This document shows, in pieces, positions 9,201 to 17,322 of a DNA stretch of 64,000 bases. The notes beneath the pieces were generated by a model. It was not told where the DNA came from. It did not search any database and saw only the letters and a program-made list of their open reading frames with translations. Position numbers and translations under genes: made by a program. The DNA lies in assembly GCF_022538055.1 (NCBI RefSeq), contig NZ_JAKZAM010000003.1, forward strand, positions 124,001 to 188,000. The letters are read 5' to 3'. The stretch comes from Cognataquiflexum nitidum (GTDB lineage: Bacteria; Bacteroidota; Bacteroidia; Cytophagales; Cyclobacteriaceae). Position 1 is the first letter of the stretch. Each line of letters opens with the position of its first letter.

Positions 9201-9446
9201 TTCCTCATAATCGATATAATCACCGCCTTTGATTTCTTTTGACCTCTTTTGTTCGTATTCTTTTGGAATGTGGTCAACATTAACATTTGATCCCGGTGGT
9301 TTTCTTCTCCTATCTTCCTCTCTCTTCAGGTCATTGGCATGGTCCACAAACTGTTTGAGTTTACTTTTCACAAAAAACTGAAGCAACTTGGAGAATATCC
9401 ATGAAAGGGCAATTGCAATAAGAAGAAATTTGAAAATAAATCCCAT
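9189..9446 (-). CDS. DUF4834 family small membrane protein
   Basis: 85 residues: one N-terminal membrane helix (GFIFKFLLIAIALSWIFSKL), a basic linker, and the C-terminal motif GGDYIDYEEVK. The short length and this ending match DUF4834, a family of unknown function in Bacteroidota. The soluble tail should face the cytoplasm. It follows carB on the same strand and is closed by a hairpin that uses its own stop-codon region as loop. Function is not known. Confidence 0.75.
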   Translation of the reverse strand: MGFIFKFLLIAIALSWIFSKLLQFFVKSKLKQFVDHANDLKREEDRRRKPPGSNVNVDHIPKEYEQKRSKEIKGGDYIDYEEVKE

Positions 9447-9467
9447 TTTTTAGACTTTTAGATTTTA

Positions 9468-9518
9468 GAACCGAGAATCAAGACAAATCTTGGTTCTCGG
9501 CTCTCGGTTCTCGGCTCT
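9468..9518. repeat. Intergenic word tract (TCTCGG words) with inverted repeat
   Basis: CCGAGAATCAAGA (9471-9483) is complementary, with one G-T pair, to 9488-9500. The words GGTTCTCGG and CTCTCGG then repeat up to the carB stop. No T-run follows, so it is not a standard terminator. It belongs to the class of short-word intergenic tracts seen throughout this window. Confidence 0.6.
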
Positions 9519-12338
9519 TTATCTACTCAGGTAAAGGTTTCTTTCAGAATAAATCTTCAAGAAATAATCATCCATCAAATCATCAATGAAGTAAATGGCT
9601 TCACCTGTTGACTTCATTTCAGGACCCAATTCTTTGTTTACATTGGGGAATTTGTGGAAGGAGAAAATAGGTTCTTTAATGGCATAGCCCTTTTTGACAG
9701 GGTTGAATTCAAAATCAGTCACTTTTTTCTCTCCCAACATCACCTTTACGGCATAATTGACATAAGGTTCCTGATAAGCTTTGCAAATAAACGGAACAGT
9801 CCTTGATGCCCGCGGATTGGCTTCGATGACGTAGACTTTGTCATTTTTGATCGCAAATTGGATATTAATCAAACCAACTGTTCGGAGTGCCAAGGCAATT
9901 TTTTTGGTATAGTTTTCAATCTGTCGCATGACAAAATCACCAAGATTATATGGAGGCAATACAGCATAAGAATCTCCTGAATGAATTCCTGCCGGCTCTA
10001 TATGCTGCATGATTCCGATGATATATACATTCTCCCCATCACAAATAGCATCCGCTTCCGCTTCAATTGCATTTTCCAAGAAATGGTCCAAGAGGATTTC
10101 ATTATTTGGAATATCCCTAAGCACTTTTACAACATGCTCCTCAAGTTCTTTTTCATTGATGACAATCTTCATCCCCTGTCCACCGAGGACATAGGAAGGT
10201 CTTACCAATAGCGGAAAACCAATTGTCTTGCACAGCTCCAAAGCTTCATCTGTATTGTGGATAGTTCCGAACTCAGGATAGTGAACATCATTTTCCTTCA
10301 GCAAAGTGGAGAATCTTCCCCTATCTTCTGCCAAATCCAATGCCTCGTAGCTTGTTCCGATGATCTTGATTCCGTATTTGTCCAACTTCTCGGCAAGCTT
10401 CAGAGCAGTCTGCCCTCCCAACTGAACAATCACACCCAAGGGCTTTTCGTGCAGGATGATTTCATAGATATGTTCCCAAAAGACCGGCTCAAAATAAAGC
10501 TTGTCAGAAATATCGAAATCCGTAGAGACCGTTTCGGGGTTACAGTTGATCATGATGGTCTCGTAGCCACATTCTTTGGCAGCCAAAACACCATGGACAC
10601 AAGAGTAATCAAACTCTATACCCTGTCCTACCCTATTGGGACCTGAACCCAAGACCACCACTTTTTTCCTGTTGGTGACCGGGGATTCATTTTCGTCTCC
10701 AAATGTCGAATAGTAATAGGGAGTCTGTGCATCAAATTCAGCAGCACAGGTATCTACGAGTTTGTAAACCCGCTTGATTCCCATTTCGTCATACCTTTTT
10801 GTAAAGACTTCACTTTCCTTACAGCCCAATAGATGGGCCAACTGACGGTCGGCATAGCCTTTTTTCTTAGCCGTATCCATCAATTCCCTTGAAATGGTAT
10901 TGATATTGAATTTTTCAATCTGATCTTCCAAGTGGATCAGTTCTTCAATCTGTCTGAGAAACCACTTGTCGATTTTGGTCAGGTCATGTATGGTTCTGAA
11001 CGAAATACCCAATTTGAAGGCATCGTAGATATGGAAAAGCCTGTCCCAGCTTGGGTTGGCAAGGCTATATAAAATCTTCTGTTGGTCTCGGAGTTCTTTG
11101 CCATCGGCTCCCAATCCGTTTCTTTTAATTTCGAGTGATTGACAGGCTTTTTGCAAAGCTTCCTGGAAATTGCGCCCTATGCCCATCACTTCTCCGACCG
11201 CTTTCATGGAGAGTCCCAATCTTCTGTCCGCACCTTTGAATTTGTCAAAGTTCCATCTTGGGATTTTGACAATCACATAATCAATGGCAGGCTCAAAAAA
11301 CGCGGAGGTATTTCCTGTAATTGAATTGGTCAGCTCATCAAGGTTGTACCCCACGGCCAACTTAGCGGCAACTTTAGCAATAGGGTAACCTGTGGCTTTG
11401 GAAGCCAAGGCAGAGGATCGCGACACCCTTGGGTTGATTTCGATACCGATGATCTGGGTATTGTCAGGACTGACAGAGAACTGCACATTACAGCCTCCGG
11501 CAAAATTCCCGATACTGTTCATCATCGTGATGGCATAATTCCTCATCCTTTGGTAAACCGTATCCGGCAAAGTCATCGCAGGGGCCACGGTGATGGAATC
11601 GCCTGTATGCACGCCCATCGGATCGAAGTTTTCGATGGAACAGATGACAATCATGTTGCCTATATTGTCCCTCATGACTTCGAGTTCATACTCCTTCCAG
11701 CCCATGATACTCTGCTCGATAAGCACTTCATGGACGGGAGATGCCTGAAGTCCGGCGACAAGGGCTTTTTCAAAATCTTCTTCTTTTTCTACAAAAGCGC
11801 CACCGGCACCTCCCAATGTATAGGAAGCCCTGATAATCAAAGGAAATCCAATCTCCTGAGCGATTTCTTTTCCCTGAAGGAAAGAAGTGGCAGTATCTCC
11901 TTTGCAGACACCAACACCGATTTTTTCCATCAGTGCTTTGAATTTTTCTCTGTTCTCGGCAGTATCGATCGCATCGATATCCACACCGATCATCCTGACT
12001 CCGTATTTTTGCCAAATACCTGATTTATCACAATCAATGGCAAGGTTCAATGCAGTCTGTCCACCCATCGTCGGCAAAACCGAATCGATATCCGGATGCT
12101 CCTGGAGGATTTTGATAATGGATTTTTTGTCAAGAGGCAGCAAATACACATTGTCGGCGGTCACCGGATCTGTCATGATCGTCGCAGGATTGGAATTGAT
12201 CAAAGTGACTTTGATCCCTTCCTCCCTGAGTGACCTGGAAGCCTGTGAACCGGCATAATCAAATTCGCAAGCCTGACCGATGACAATGGGTCCTGAACCG
12301 ATGATGAGTGTGTGCTTGATGCTAGTTTCCTTAGGCAT
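9519..12338 (-). CDS. carB: Carbamoyl-phosphate synthase large subunit, lacking MGS domain
   Basis: 939 residues. Both CarB halves are present: the first (HTLIIGSGPIVIGQACEFDY, ATP-grasp around 120-390 with NVQFSVSPDNTQIIGIEINPR) and the second (VVVLGSGPNRVGQGIEFDYS, ATP-grasp around 660-870 with NIQFAIKNDKVYVIEANPRASR). With CarA it makes carbamoyl phosphate from glutamine-derived ammonia, bicarbonate and two ATP for pyrimidines and arginine. Usual length is about 1070. This protein stops soon after GPEMKSTGEAIYFIDD, so the C-terminal MGS-like allosteric domain that binds UMP or ornithine in E. coli is missing. I believe shortened CarB is common in this lineage; the frame shows no sign of damage. 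carA is not in the window. Confidence 0.97.
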   Translation of the reverse strand: MPKETSIKHTLIIGSGPIVIGQACEFDYAGSQASRSLREEGIKVTLINSNPATIMTDPVTADNVYLLPLDKKSIIKILQEHPDIDSVLPTMGGQTALNLAIDCDKSGIWQKYGVRMIGVDIDAIDTAENREKFKALMEKIGVGVCKGDTATSFLQGKEIAQEIGFPLIIRASYTLGGAGGAFVEKEEDFEKALVAGLQASPVHEVLIEQSIMGWKEYELEVMRDNIGNMIVICSIENFDPMGVHTGDSITVAPAMTLPDTVYQRMRNYAITMMNSIGNFAGGCNVQFSVSPDNTQIIGIEINPRVSRSSALASKATGYPIAKVAAKLAVGYNLDELTNSITGNTSAFFEPAIDYVIVKIPRWNFDKFKGADRRLGLSMKAVGEVMGIGRNFQEALQKACQSLEIKRNGLGADGKELRDQQKILYSLANPSWDRLFHIYDAFKLGISFRTIHDLTKIDKWFLRQIEELIHLEDQIEKFNINTISRELMDTAKKKGYADRQLAHLLGCKESEVFTKRYDEMGIKRVYKLVDTCAAEFDAQTPYYYSTFGDENESPVTNRKKVVVLGSGPNRVGQGIEFDYSCVHGVLAAKECGYETIMINCNPETVSTDFDISDKLYFEPVFWEHIYEIILHEKPLGVIVQLGGQTALKLAEKLDKYGIKIIGTSYEALDLAEDRGRFSTLLKENDVHYPEFGTIHNTDEALELCKTIGFPLLVRPSYVLGGQGMKIVINEKELEEHVVKVLRDIPNNEILLDHFLENAIEAEADAICDGENVYIIGIMQHIEPAGIHSGDSYAVLPPYNLGDFVMRQIENYTKKIALALRTVGLINIQFAIKNDKVYVIEANPRASRTVPFICKAYQEPYVNYAVKVMLGEKKVTDFEFNPVKKGYAIKEPIFSFHKFPNVNKELGPEMKSTGEAIYFIDDLMDDYFLKIYSERNLYLSR

Positions 12339-12385
12339 TCCAAAAGAGGTTTTAAGAGGTTTAAATACTTACGGCTAAATTGGTC

Positions 12386-12393
12386 CAAAATTA
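12386..12393 (-). promoter_or_regulatory. Putative -7 box (TAnnTTTG) for carB
   Basis: The minus strand reads TAATTTTG about 48 bases before the carB start codon, matching the Bacteroidota -7 element. A -33 TTTG at the expected spacing is not clear. Confidence 0.4.
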
Positions 12394-12654
12394 GGGAAAT
12401 AATTTAAAGTAGCCTGACCATATCCAAAAAAAGGGCAGAAAGATTATGTGAATGGAGACAAATTGTAAACCGTATTATTTGGAACTATCTTTTGTAGGAG
12501 GCAGGGGCATTTTACCTTTTGGTTAGGTTATGCGATTTAATTCCAATTACAAATTGGAAAGCATAAATGGGAGAAATTGAAAATGAATTGATCAATCAGC
12601 CTTTCCTGTTTTTGGTGTAAACCCTATTGCTCAATGTACCTTTTTGCTCCCAAA

Positions 12655-12781
12655 AACAACAGACATCGCATTTTCAATACCCCGAGCGGCGGTGCAGGGA
12701 GATTTGTTGAAGTATAAAAACCGGGGAAGCACCTTGCACGGGGTTAATATTATTTCGCTCCGCCGCGGCGAACTGTTAGCC
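12655..12781. repeat. GC-rich imperfect palindrome, possibly attC-like
   Basis: Within an AT-rich 469-base gap between carB and the deformylase gene there is a compact GC-rich element. Nested complementary pieces are AACAG/CTGTT at its ends (near 12658 and 12773), CCCCG (12680-12684) with CGGGG (12739-12743), and GTGCAGGG (12692-12699) with CCTTGCAC (12732-12739). It ends in CGAACTGTTAGCC. The rest of the gap shows no gene. The layout recalls integron attC sites but the core is not canonical GTTRRRY, and no integrase or cassette is present. Confidence 0.5.
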
Positions 12782-12807
12782 AAAGGAGCCAAAATCTGGA
12801 GATTTCT

Positions 12808-13293
12808 TCATCCTTTCCACTTAAACGACTTGTCGTCAATGGCACGCATGGTGCAGAGTACCCCGTTTAGGTGATCATATTCATGTTGGATAAGTTCTGA
12901 GATTGGGCCTTCAACATTCCAAGATTGCTTTTCCCAGTTTTCATCCAGGTATTCCAAGGTCAAGGATTGGTGTCTTTTGACTTTGACAAGGAGATTGGGA
13001 AAACTCATGCAATCATCCCAAAGCTCAAACATGTCCTTACTTGGGTTGACTATTTCGGGATTGATGATAATGTAAGGTTTGTCAAGATTGAGGTAAAAAA
13101 GCCGCTTCATAATCCCCAGCTGCGGTGCTGCAATCCCTCTCCCAAATCCATATCTTTTTCGGATATCTTCCATGGCTTCGTGAAGGTCTTTTACCCATTC
13201 CATTACCAGAGGAAGTTCTTCCCTTGTTAGTGGCACACAATTTTCGTAAAGGCGGGGATCACCGAGTTTGAGGATATTATCAACTGTTATCAT
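12808..13293 (-). CDS. Peptide deformylase-like metalloprotein
   Basis: 161 residues. It has the three deformylase motifs in order: GRGIAAPQLG (residues 51-60), DDCMSFPNL with metal ligand Cys95, and QHEYDHLNG with His137, Glu138 and His141. The fold and zinc/iron ligands are therefore intact. Motif 2 departs from the canonical EGCLS(x)P, with DDCMS in its place. Length is slightly short compared with typical Def (about 165-190). It probably removes formyl or related groups from peptides in the cytoplasm, but may be a paralogue of the housekeeping Def with another role. No fmt gene is next to it. Confidence 0.8.
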   Translation of the reverse strand: MITVDNILKLGDPRLYENCVPLTREELPLVMEWVKDLHEAMEDIRKRYGFGRGIAAPQLGIMKRLFYLNLDKPYIIINPEIVNPSKDMFELWDDCMSFPNLLVKVKRHQSLTLEYLDENWEKQSWNVEGPISELIQHEYDHLNGVLCTMRAIDDKSFKWKG

Positions 13294-13444
13294 AGAATCG
13301 AAGATAATGGGATTTTCAATCTTATGTCCTTGAATGAACCTTAAAAATGGATATTCATGGATATTGGATATTGATTGGTATTACCTAGCTGGTGATCTAA
13401 ATGAGGATATGGTGAAAAGAAAAAAATTACCGCAAAGAGATTCC

Positions 13445-13478
13445 AAAAAAAACCTGTCAGAATTGAATGCTGACAGGT
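13445..13478 (-). terminator. Rho-independent terminator after lpdA
   Basis: ACCTGTCAG (13452-13460) pairs with CTGACAGGT (13470-13478), and the minus strand continues into eight T. It lies about 90 bases beyond the lpdA stop and closes the odhA-odhB-lpdA direction of transcription. Confidence 0.75.
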
Positions 13479-13525
13479 CTGGTTTTCTCTAAAATCAAAA
13501 CTTGAAGGCTTATTTCTTTTATGAA

Positions 13526-13558
13526 AACCTTCGAGGTCAAAAAAAGACCTCAAAGGTT
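13526..13558. repeat. 13-bp inverted repeat just past the lpdA stop
   Basis: AACCTTCGAGGTC (13526-13538), seven A, then GACCTCAAAGGTT (13546-13558) form a near-perfect hairpin seven bases after lpdA. There is no T-run, so it may be an mRNA 3' stability structure ahead of the real terminator. Confidence 0.55.
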
Positions 13559-13564
13559 TGGGTT

Positions 13565-14962
13565 TTAAATATGCAGCGCCCTGTTGTCCGTGGCGGCTAG
13601 GCAGGCCTCTTTGAAAGCTTCTGTGTAAGTGGGATGCGCATGCGACATTCTTGCTATATCCTCAGCCGATGCACGGAATTCCATCGCAACGACCGCTTCA
13701 GCAATCATGTCGGCAGTCCTTGGTCCGATCATGTGTACACCAAGGATTTCATCCGTACTCGCATCTGCCAATACTTTGACAACGCCATCGGTATCCATGG
13801 AAGCCCGTGCACGGCCTGAGGCCATAAAAGGGAATTTTCCGGTTTTGTATTTGACTCCCTGCTCTTTGAGCTGCTCCTCGGTATATCCAACTGAAGCCAC
13901 TTCCGGCCAAGTGTAGACTACTCCAGGGATCAAAAGGTAGTTGATATGTGGCTTTTGTCCAGCGATGGTTTCTGCTACGAAGACGCCCTCCTCCTCTGCC
14001 TTATGCGCCAACATCGCTCCTTTGACCACGTCTCCAATGGCGTAGATATTTGGCACATTTGTTCTCAGATGCCCATCCACTTCAACCAATCCCCTCTCCG
14101 TGATCTTCACTCCTGCCGCTTCGGCATTCAGTCCTGCGGTATATGCTTTTCTACCGATAGAAACCAAGACATAGTCTCCTACGATTTCGACGGTTTCTCC
14201 TTTGCTGTTTTCTGCTTTGACGATGACCTCTTTACCGGTGTTTTCCACAGCCGTCACTTTGTGTTTCAGGTAAAAGTCAAAATTCAGTTTTTTTAATGAC
14301 TTCTGAAGTTCTTTGCCCATAGTGCGGTCCATAGAGGGAATGATGGCATCTAGGTATTCTACTACAGATACTTTTGCTCCAAGCCTGCCATAGACAGAAC
14401 CCAATTCCATACCGATCACTCCACCGCCGATGACGATCATGTGCTTGGGGATTTCTTTTAGTTTCAAAGCTTCGGTAGAGGTGATGACCCTGTCTTTGTC
14501 AATCTTGATAAAAGGCAAAGAAGCTGGCTTAGACCCTGTCGCAATGATGATATTTTTTCCTTTGATCTCTTCAGATGAACCATCGTCCTTCGTCACTTTG
14601 ACGGTTGTGGCATCTACAAAAGAACCCAAACCATGGTGCACGTCAATTTTGTTTTTCTTCATCAAAAACTGGATGCCATCCACATTTTGCTTGACCACCT
14701 CGGCTTTGCGGGCAATCATCTGCTCAAGGTTCACCTCCAGGTTGTCAAGGTTGATACCGTGGGTTTTAAAAGTATGGGCAGCATTGTGGTAATGCTCTGA
14801 GGAGTCCAAAAGTGCTTTGGAAGGGATGCAGCCTACATTGAGGCAGGTTCCTCCAAGCGTCGGGTATTTCTCAATGATGGCGGTTTTCATACCCAATTGT
14901 GCTGCCCTGATGGCTGCTACATATCCTCCCGGGCCTGAACCGATTACTATGACGTCGTACAT
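13565..14962 (-). CDS. lpdA: Dihydrolipoyl dehydrogenase (E3)
   Basis: 465 residues, full length. The N-terminus has the FAD-binding GSGPGGYVAAIRAAQLG; the redox-active disulfide is Cys40/Cys45 in GGTCLNVGCIPSKALL. The NAD-binding GGGVIGMELGSVYGRLG sits mid-protein, and the C-terminal dimerisation domain contains HAHPTYTEAF with the catalytic His-Glu pair. It re-oxidises lipoamide on 2-oxoglutarate, pyruvate or branched-chain dehydrogenase complexes. It lies on the same strand as odhB and odhA, so it most likely serves the 2-oxoglutarate complex, though a gene and word tracts now separate it from odhB by about 730 bases. Confidence 0.97.
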   Translation of the reverse strand: MYDVIVIGSGPGGYVAAIRAAQLGMKTAIIEKYPTLGGTCLNVGCIPSKALLDSSEHYHNAAHTFKTHGINLDNLEVNLEQMIARKAEVVKQNVDGIQFLMKKNKIDVHHGLGSFVDATTVKVTKDDGSSEEIKGKNIIIATGSKPASLPFIKIDKDRVITSTEALKLKEIPKHMIVIGGGVIGMELGSVYGRLGAKVSVVEYLDAIIPSMDRTMGKELQKSLKKLNFDFYLKHKVTAVENTGKEVIVKAENSKGETVEIVGDYVLVSIGRKAYTAGLNAEAAGVKITERGLVEVDGHLRTNVPNIYAIGDVVKGAMLAHKAEEEGVFVAETIAGQKPHINYLLIPGVVYTWPEVASVGYTEEQLKEQGVKYKTGKFPFMASGRARASMDTDGVVKVLADASTDEILGVHMIGPRTADMIAEAVVAMEFRASAEDIARMSHAHPTYTEAFKEACLAATDNRALHI

Positions 14963-15040
14963 TTTTTAATAGATTTTAGACATGAGACACAAGACGTGAG
15001 ACTTGGTATCACTGAAGATTGAATTTTGTTGATGTATAAA

Positions 15041-15071
15041 GTACCAAGTACTAAGTACTAGGTACCAAGTA
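15041..15071. repeat. Left copy of imperfect inverted repeat around four-helix-bundle gene
   Basis: A 31-base AGTAC-rich tract (starting GTACCAAGTACTAAG) is complementary, at about 25 of 31 positions by eye, to 15568-15598 on the other side of the 15111-15470 gene. It lies in a longer word tract that starts near 14969 (GAGACACAAGACGTGAGAC words). Confidence 0.6.
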
Positions 15072-15110
15072 TATAGAATCTTGCTGACGTATTCTGGATC
15101 AAGAATCGAA

Positions 15111-15470
15111 TTAAGTATCAATATTCAAACTCATTTTGAGCTTGACAATCATATTTTGTAAATGCTCCCATTCTTTTTCAACATTTTTAAAATCTTCGTC
15201 ATTCAGATAATTCAGGCGATTTGAAATCACCATTTGTGTATCCAATTCGAATGAAGATCCTAGAGCAATTCCTAAGAAATTATGAAATTCTTTTTTGCCG
15301 TTTCTACCTGCACCCTCAGCAATATTGGAAGGAATAGAAACCACCGCCCGATTCATTTGACTTATCAAACCGAATTTTTCATCTTTCGGCAGTTTCTCCG
15401 TAATCTTGTAAACCTCAACTGCTAAGTCAATGGCCTTTTGCCAAACTTTTAACTCTTTATACCTGTGCAT
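15111..15470 (-). CDS. Four-helix bundle protein (23S rRNA intervening-sequence protein family)
   Basis: 119 residues. It opens YKELKVWQKAIDLAVEVYKI and contains the family signature SIPSNIAEGAGRNGKKEFHNFLGIALGSSFELDTQ, split over helices two and three; the whole is predicted as four helices. The family is known from ORFs inside 23S rRNA intervening sequences and as scattered chromosomal copies; its biochemical role is not established. Here it interrupts odhB-lpdA and is flanked by imperfect 31-base inverted repeats within low-complexity tracts, which suggests insertion as a unit. It is not inside an rRNA gene. Confidence 0.9.
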   Translation of the reverse strand: MHRYKELKVWQKAIDLAVEVYKITEKLPKDEKFGLISQMNRAVVSIPSNIAEGAGRNGKKEFHNFLGIALGSSFELDTQMVISNRLNYLNDEDFKNVEKEWEHLQNMIVKLKMSLNIDT

Positions 15471-15567
15471 TTTCCTTGGGATTTTAGTGAAGTTATAATT
15501 TAACTGAATTTTAAATTTTCTTCACTCCAATACATTCTCAAGGAGACAATTTATTCGACTATTTAAA

Positions 15568-15598
15568 TACTTGGTTCTTGGTACATAATACTTTGTAC
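15568..15598. repeat. Right copy of imperfect inverted repeat; start of a pyrimidine word tract
   Basis: This is the complementary partner of 15041-15071 (TACTTGGTTCTTGGTAC at its start). From 15600 to about 15685 it runs into a C/T-rich tract of CCTCTTAC, CTTCCTAC and CTTCCTTC words that ends at the odhB stop codon. Confidence 0.6.
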
Positions 15599-15690
15599 TC
15601 AATTTCACCTCTTACCTCTCACCTTTTACCTCCTACTCTCCAACTTCCTACTTCTTCCTTCTTCCTTCATCCTTCTGACTTCTAACTTTA

Positions 15691-17229
15691 TCAAACTCCA
15701 AAAAGCAGTCTTGTCGGGTCTTCGAGCAATTGCTTGACACGTACTAAGAAACTGACTGACTCTCTGCCGTCGATAATTCTGTGGTCGTAAGAAAGTGCCA
15801 GGTACATCATTGGTAAGATTTTGACCTCACCGTTAACAGCCATTGGCCTCTCCACGATATTGTGCATACCAAGTATGGCTGATTGAGGCGCATTGATAAT
15901 CGGGGTGGACATCATTGAACCAAAAACACCGCCATTGGTGATGGTAAAGGTTCCTCCGGTCATTTCCTCGATCGACAATTTGTTATCTCTAGCCTTGACA
16001 GCCAATCTTACCACTTCTTTTTCGATTTGGTCGAAGCTCATGGCTTCTGCATTTCTGATTACAGGTACTACCAATCCTTTTGGTGCAGAAACAGCAATGG
16101 AAATGTCGCAGAAGTCATTGTAGATGATTTCGTTGCCATCGATCATGGCATTGACAGCAGGCCATTCCTGAAGGGCCACGCAAACAGCTTTGGTAAAAAA
16201 AGACATGAAGCCAAGGTTGACGCCATGCTTTTCTTTGAACTGGTCTTTGTATTTCTTACGGATATCCATGATAGGACCCATGTTGACTTCATTGAAAGTG
16301 GTCAGCATGGCAGTCTCATTCTTCACGGCCACCAATCTCCTGGAAACTGTTCTTCTCAGGGAGGTCATTTTTTCTCTCCTACTTTCTCTGCTTCCTGCTA
16401 TTCTTGGAGCAGAAGGTGCTTCAGCTTTCGGAGCGACTGGTTTTACCTCAGGGGCTTTTGGAGCTTCTTTTGGCTTTGCCTCAGCGCTGACGGCATCCTC
16501 TTTGGTGATGCGTCCATCCTTACCTGTTCCTTTGACATCATCGGTGCTGATTCCTTTTTCAGCAATGATTTTGGCAGCAGCCGGAGAAGCATGGCCGGTA
16601 GCATAGGTTTCGTTTCCTGAGGTTGTGGCTTTAGCCTGTTCTGCTTCAGCCGGGGCAGAAGCAGCTGATACAGGAGCGCCACCTTCGACCACTTCGATTT
16701 TGCAGATCAAGCCGCCAATTTCCAAGATGTCTCCTTCTTTGGCAACGTGGCGAAGTATGCCATTGGCTTCGGCAGGCAATTCAAAAGTAGCTTTGTCAGA
16801 GTCGACTTCAGCGATGATTTCATCCAAAGTCACATAATCTCCATCTGCCTTCAACCAAGATGCCAATGTCACTTCGGTGATTGATTCTCCGACGGTAGGA
16901 ACGATCATGTCTTTGATCTCACCTGTTTTGCCTCCTTGGCTTGATTTTGCTGCTTCCATAACAATTGTTTTTTCTTCTTTGCTTTCTGAATTTGATGATG
17001 AATCAATTACACAAATGACTGCCCCAATTTCTAAAGTTTCTCCTTCTTGGGCTTTGATTTTCAATGTACCGGCAGCTTCTGCCGTCAGTTCAAAGGTGGC
17101 TTTGTCGGATTCCAACTCGCAGATTACCTCGTCCATCTGTACATTGTCTCCGTCTTTTTTAAACCACTGACCAATGGTAACTTCGGTTATTGACTCTCCC
17201 ACAGTGGGGACTTTCATTTCTAGGTTCAT
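15691..17229 (-). CDS. odhB: 2-oxoglutarate dehydrogenase E2 (dihydrolipoyl succinyltransferase), two lipoyl domains
   Basis: 512 residues. Two lipoyl domains are present, with lipoyl-lysines Lys43 ([11 protein letters not shown]) and Lys146 ([11 protein letters not shown]). An Ala/Pro/Glu-rich linker leads to a peripheral subunit-binding domain ([15 protein letters not shown], about residues 220-255), another flexible linker, and the catalytic acyltransferase domain ending [19 protein letters not shown] with the active-site His and Asp. It transfers succinyl from lipoamide to CoA in the TCA cycle. Classical SucB has one lipoyl domain and about 400 residues, so the extra domain explains the length. 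The [10 protein letters not shown] motif is of the succinyl type. odhA lies 93 bases upstream on the same strand. Confidence 0.95.
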   Translation of the reverse strand: MNLEMKVPTVGESITEVTIGQWFKKDGDNVQMDEVICELESDKATFELTAEAAGTLKIKAQEGETLEIGAVICVIDSSSNSESKEEKTIVMEAAKSSQGGKTGEIKDMIVPTVGESITEVTLASWLKADGDYVTLDEIIAEVDSDKATFELPAEANGILRHVAKEGDILEIGGLICKIEVVEGGAPVSAASAPAEAEQAKATTSGNETYATGHASPAAAKIIAEKGISTDDVKGTGKDGRITKEDAVSAEAKPKEAPKAPEVKPVAPKAEAPSAPRIAGSRESRREKMTSLRRTVSRRLVAVKNETAMLTTFNEVNMGPIMDIRKKYKDQFKEKHGVNLGFMSFFTKAVCVALQEWPAVNAMIDGNEIIYNDFCDISIAVSAPKGLVVPVIRNAEAMSFDQIEKEVVRLAVKARDNKLSIEEMTGGTFTITNGGVFGSMMSTPIINAPQSAILGMHNIVERPMAVNGEVKILPMMYLALSYDHRIIDGRESVSFLVRVKQLLEDPTRLLFGV

Positions 17230-17322
17230 TGTTCTTATTTTTTAAGGCCAAAATCAGCCAAATATATCCCTTATCCTTAATCAATCGCTCGCATAGAGTG
17301 ATTATTCCATGTCCAAGGCGGA

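Noticed and set aside
12644-12874. Open frame over the GC-rich palindrome, 76 codons on the plus strand
   Set aside because: It starts at TTG, runs through a structured repeat and then antisense to the deformylase gene.
13526-13558. Inverted repeat after lpdA as the operon terminator
   Set aside because: There is no T-run after it; the hairpin at 13452-13478 has one and fits better.
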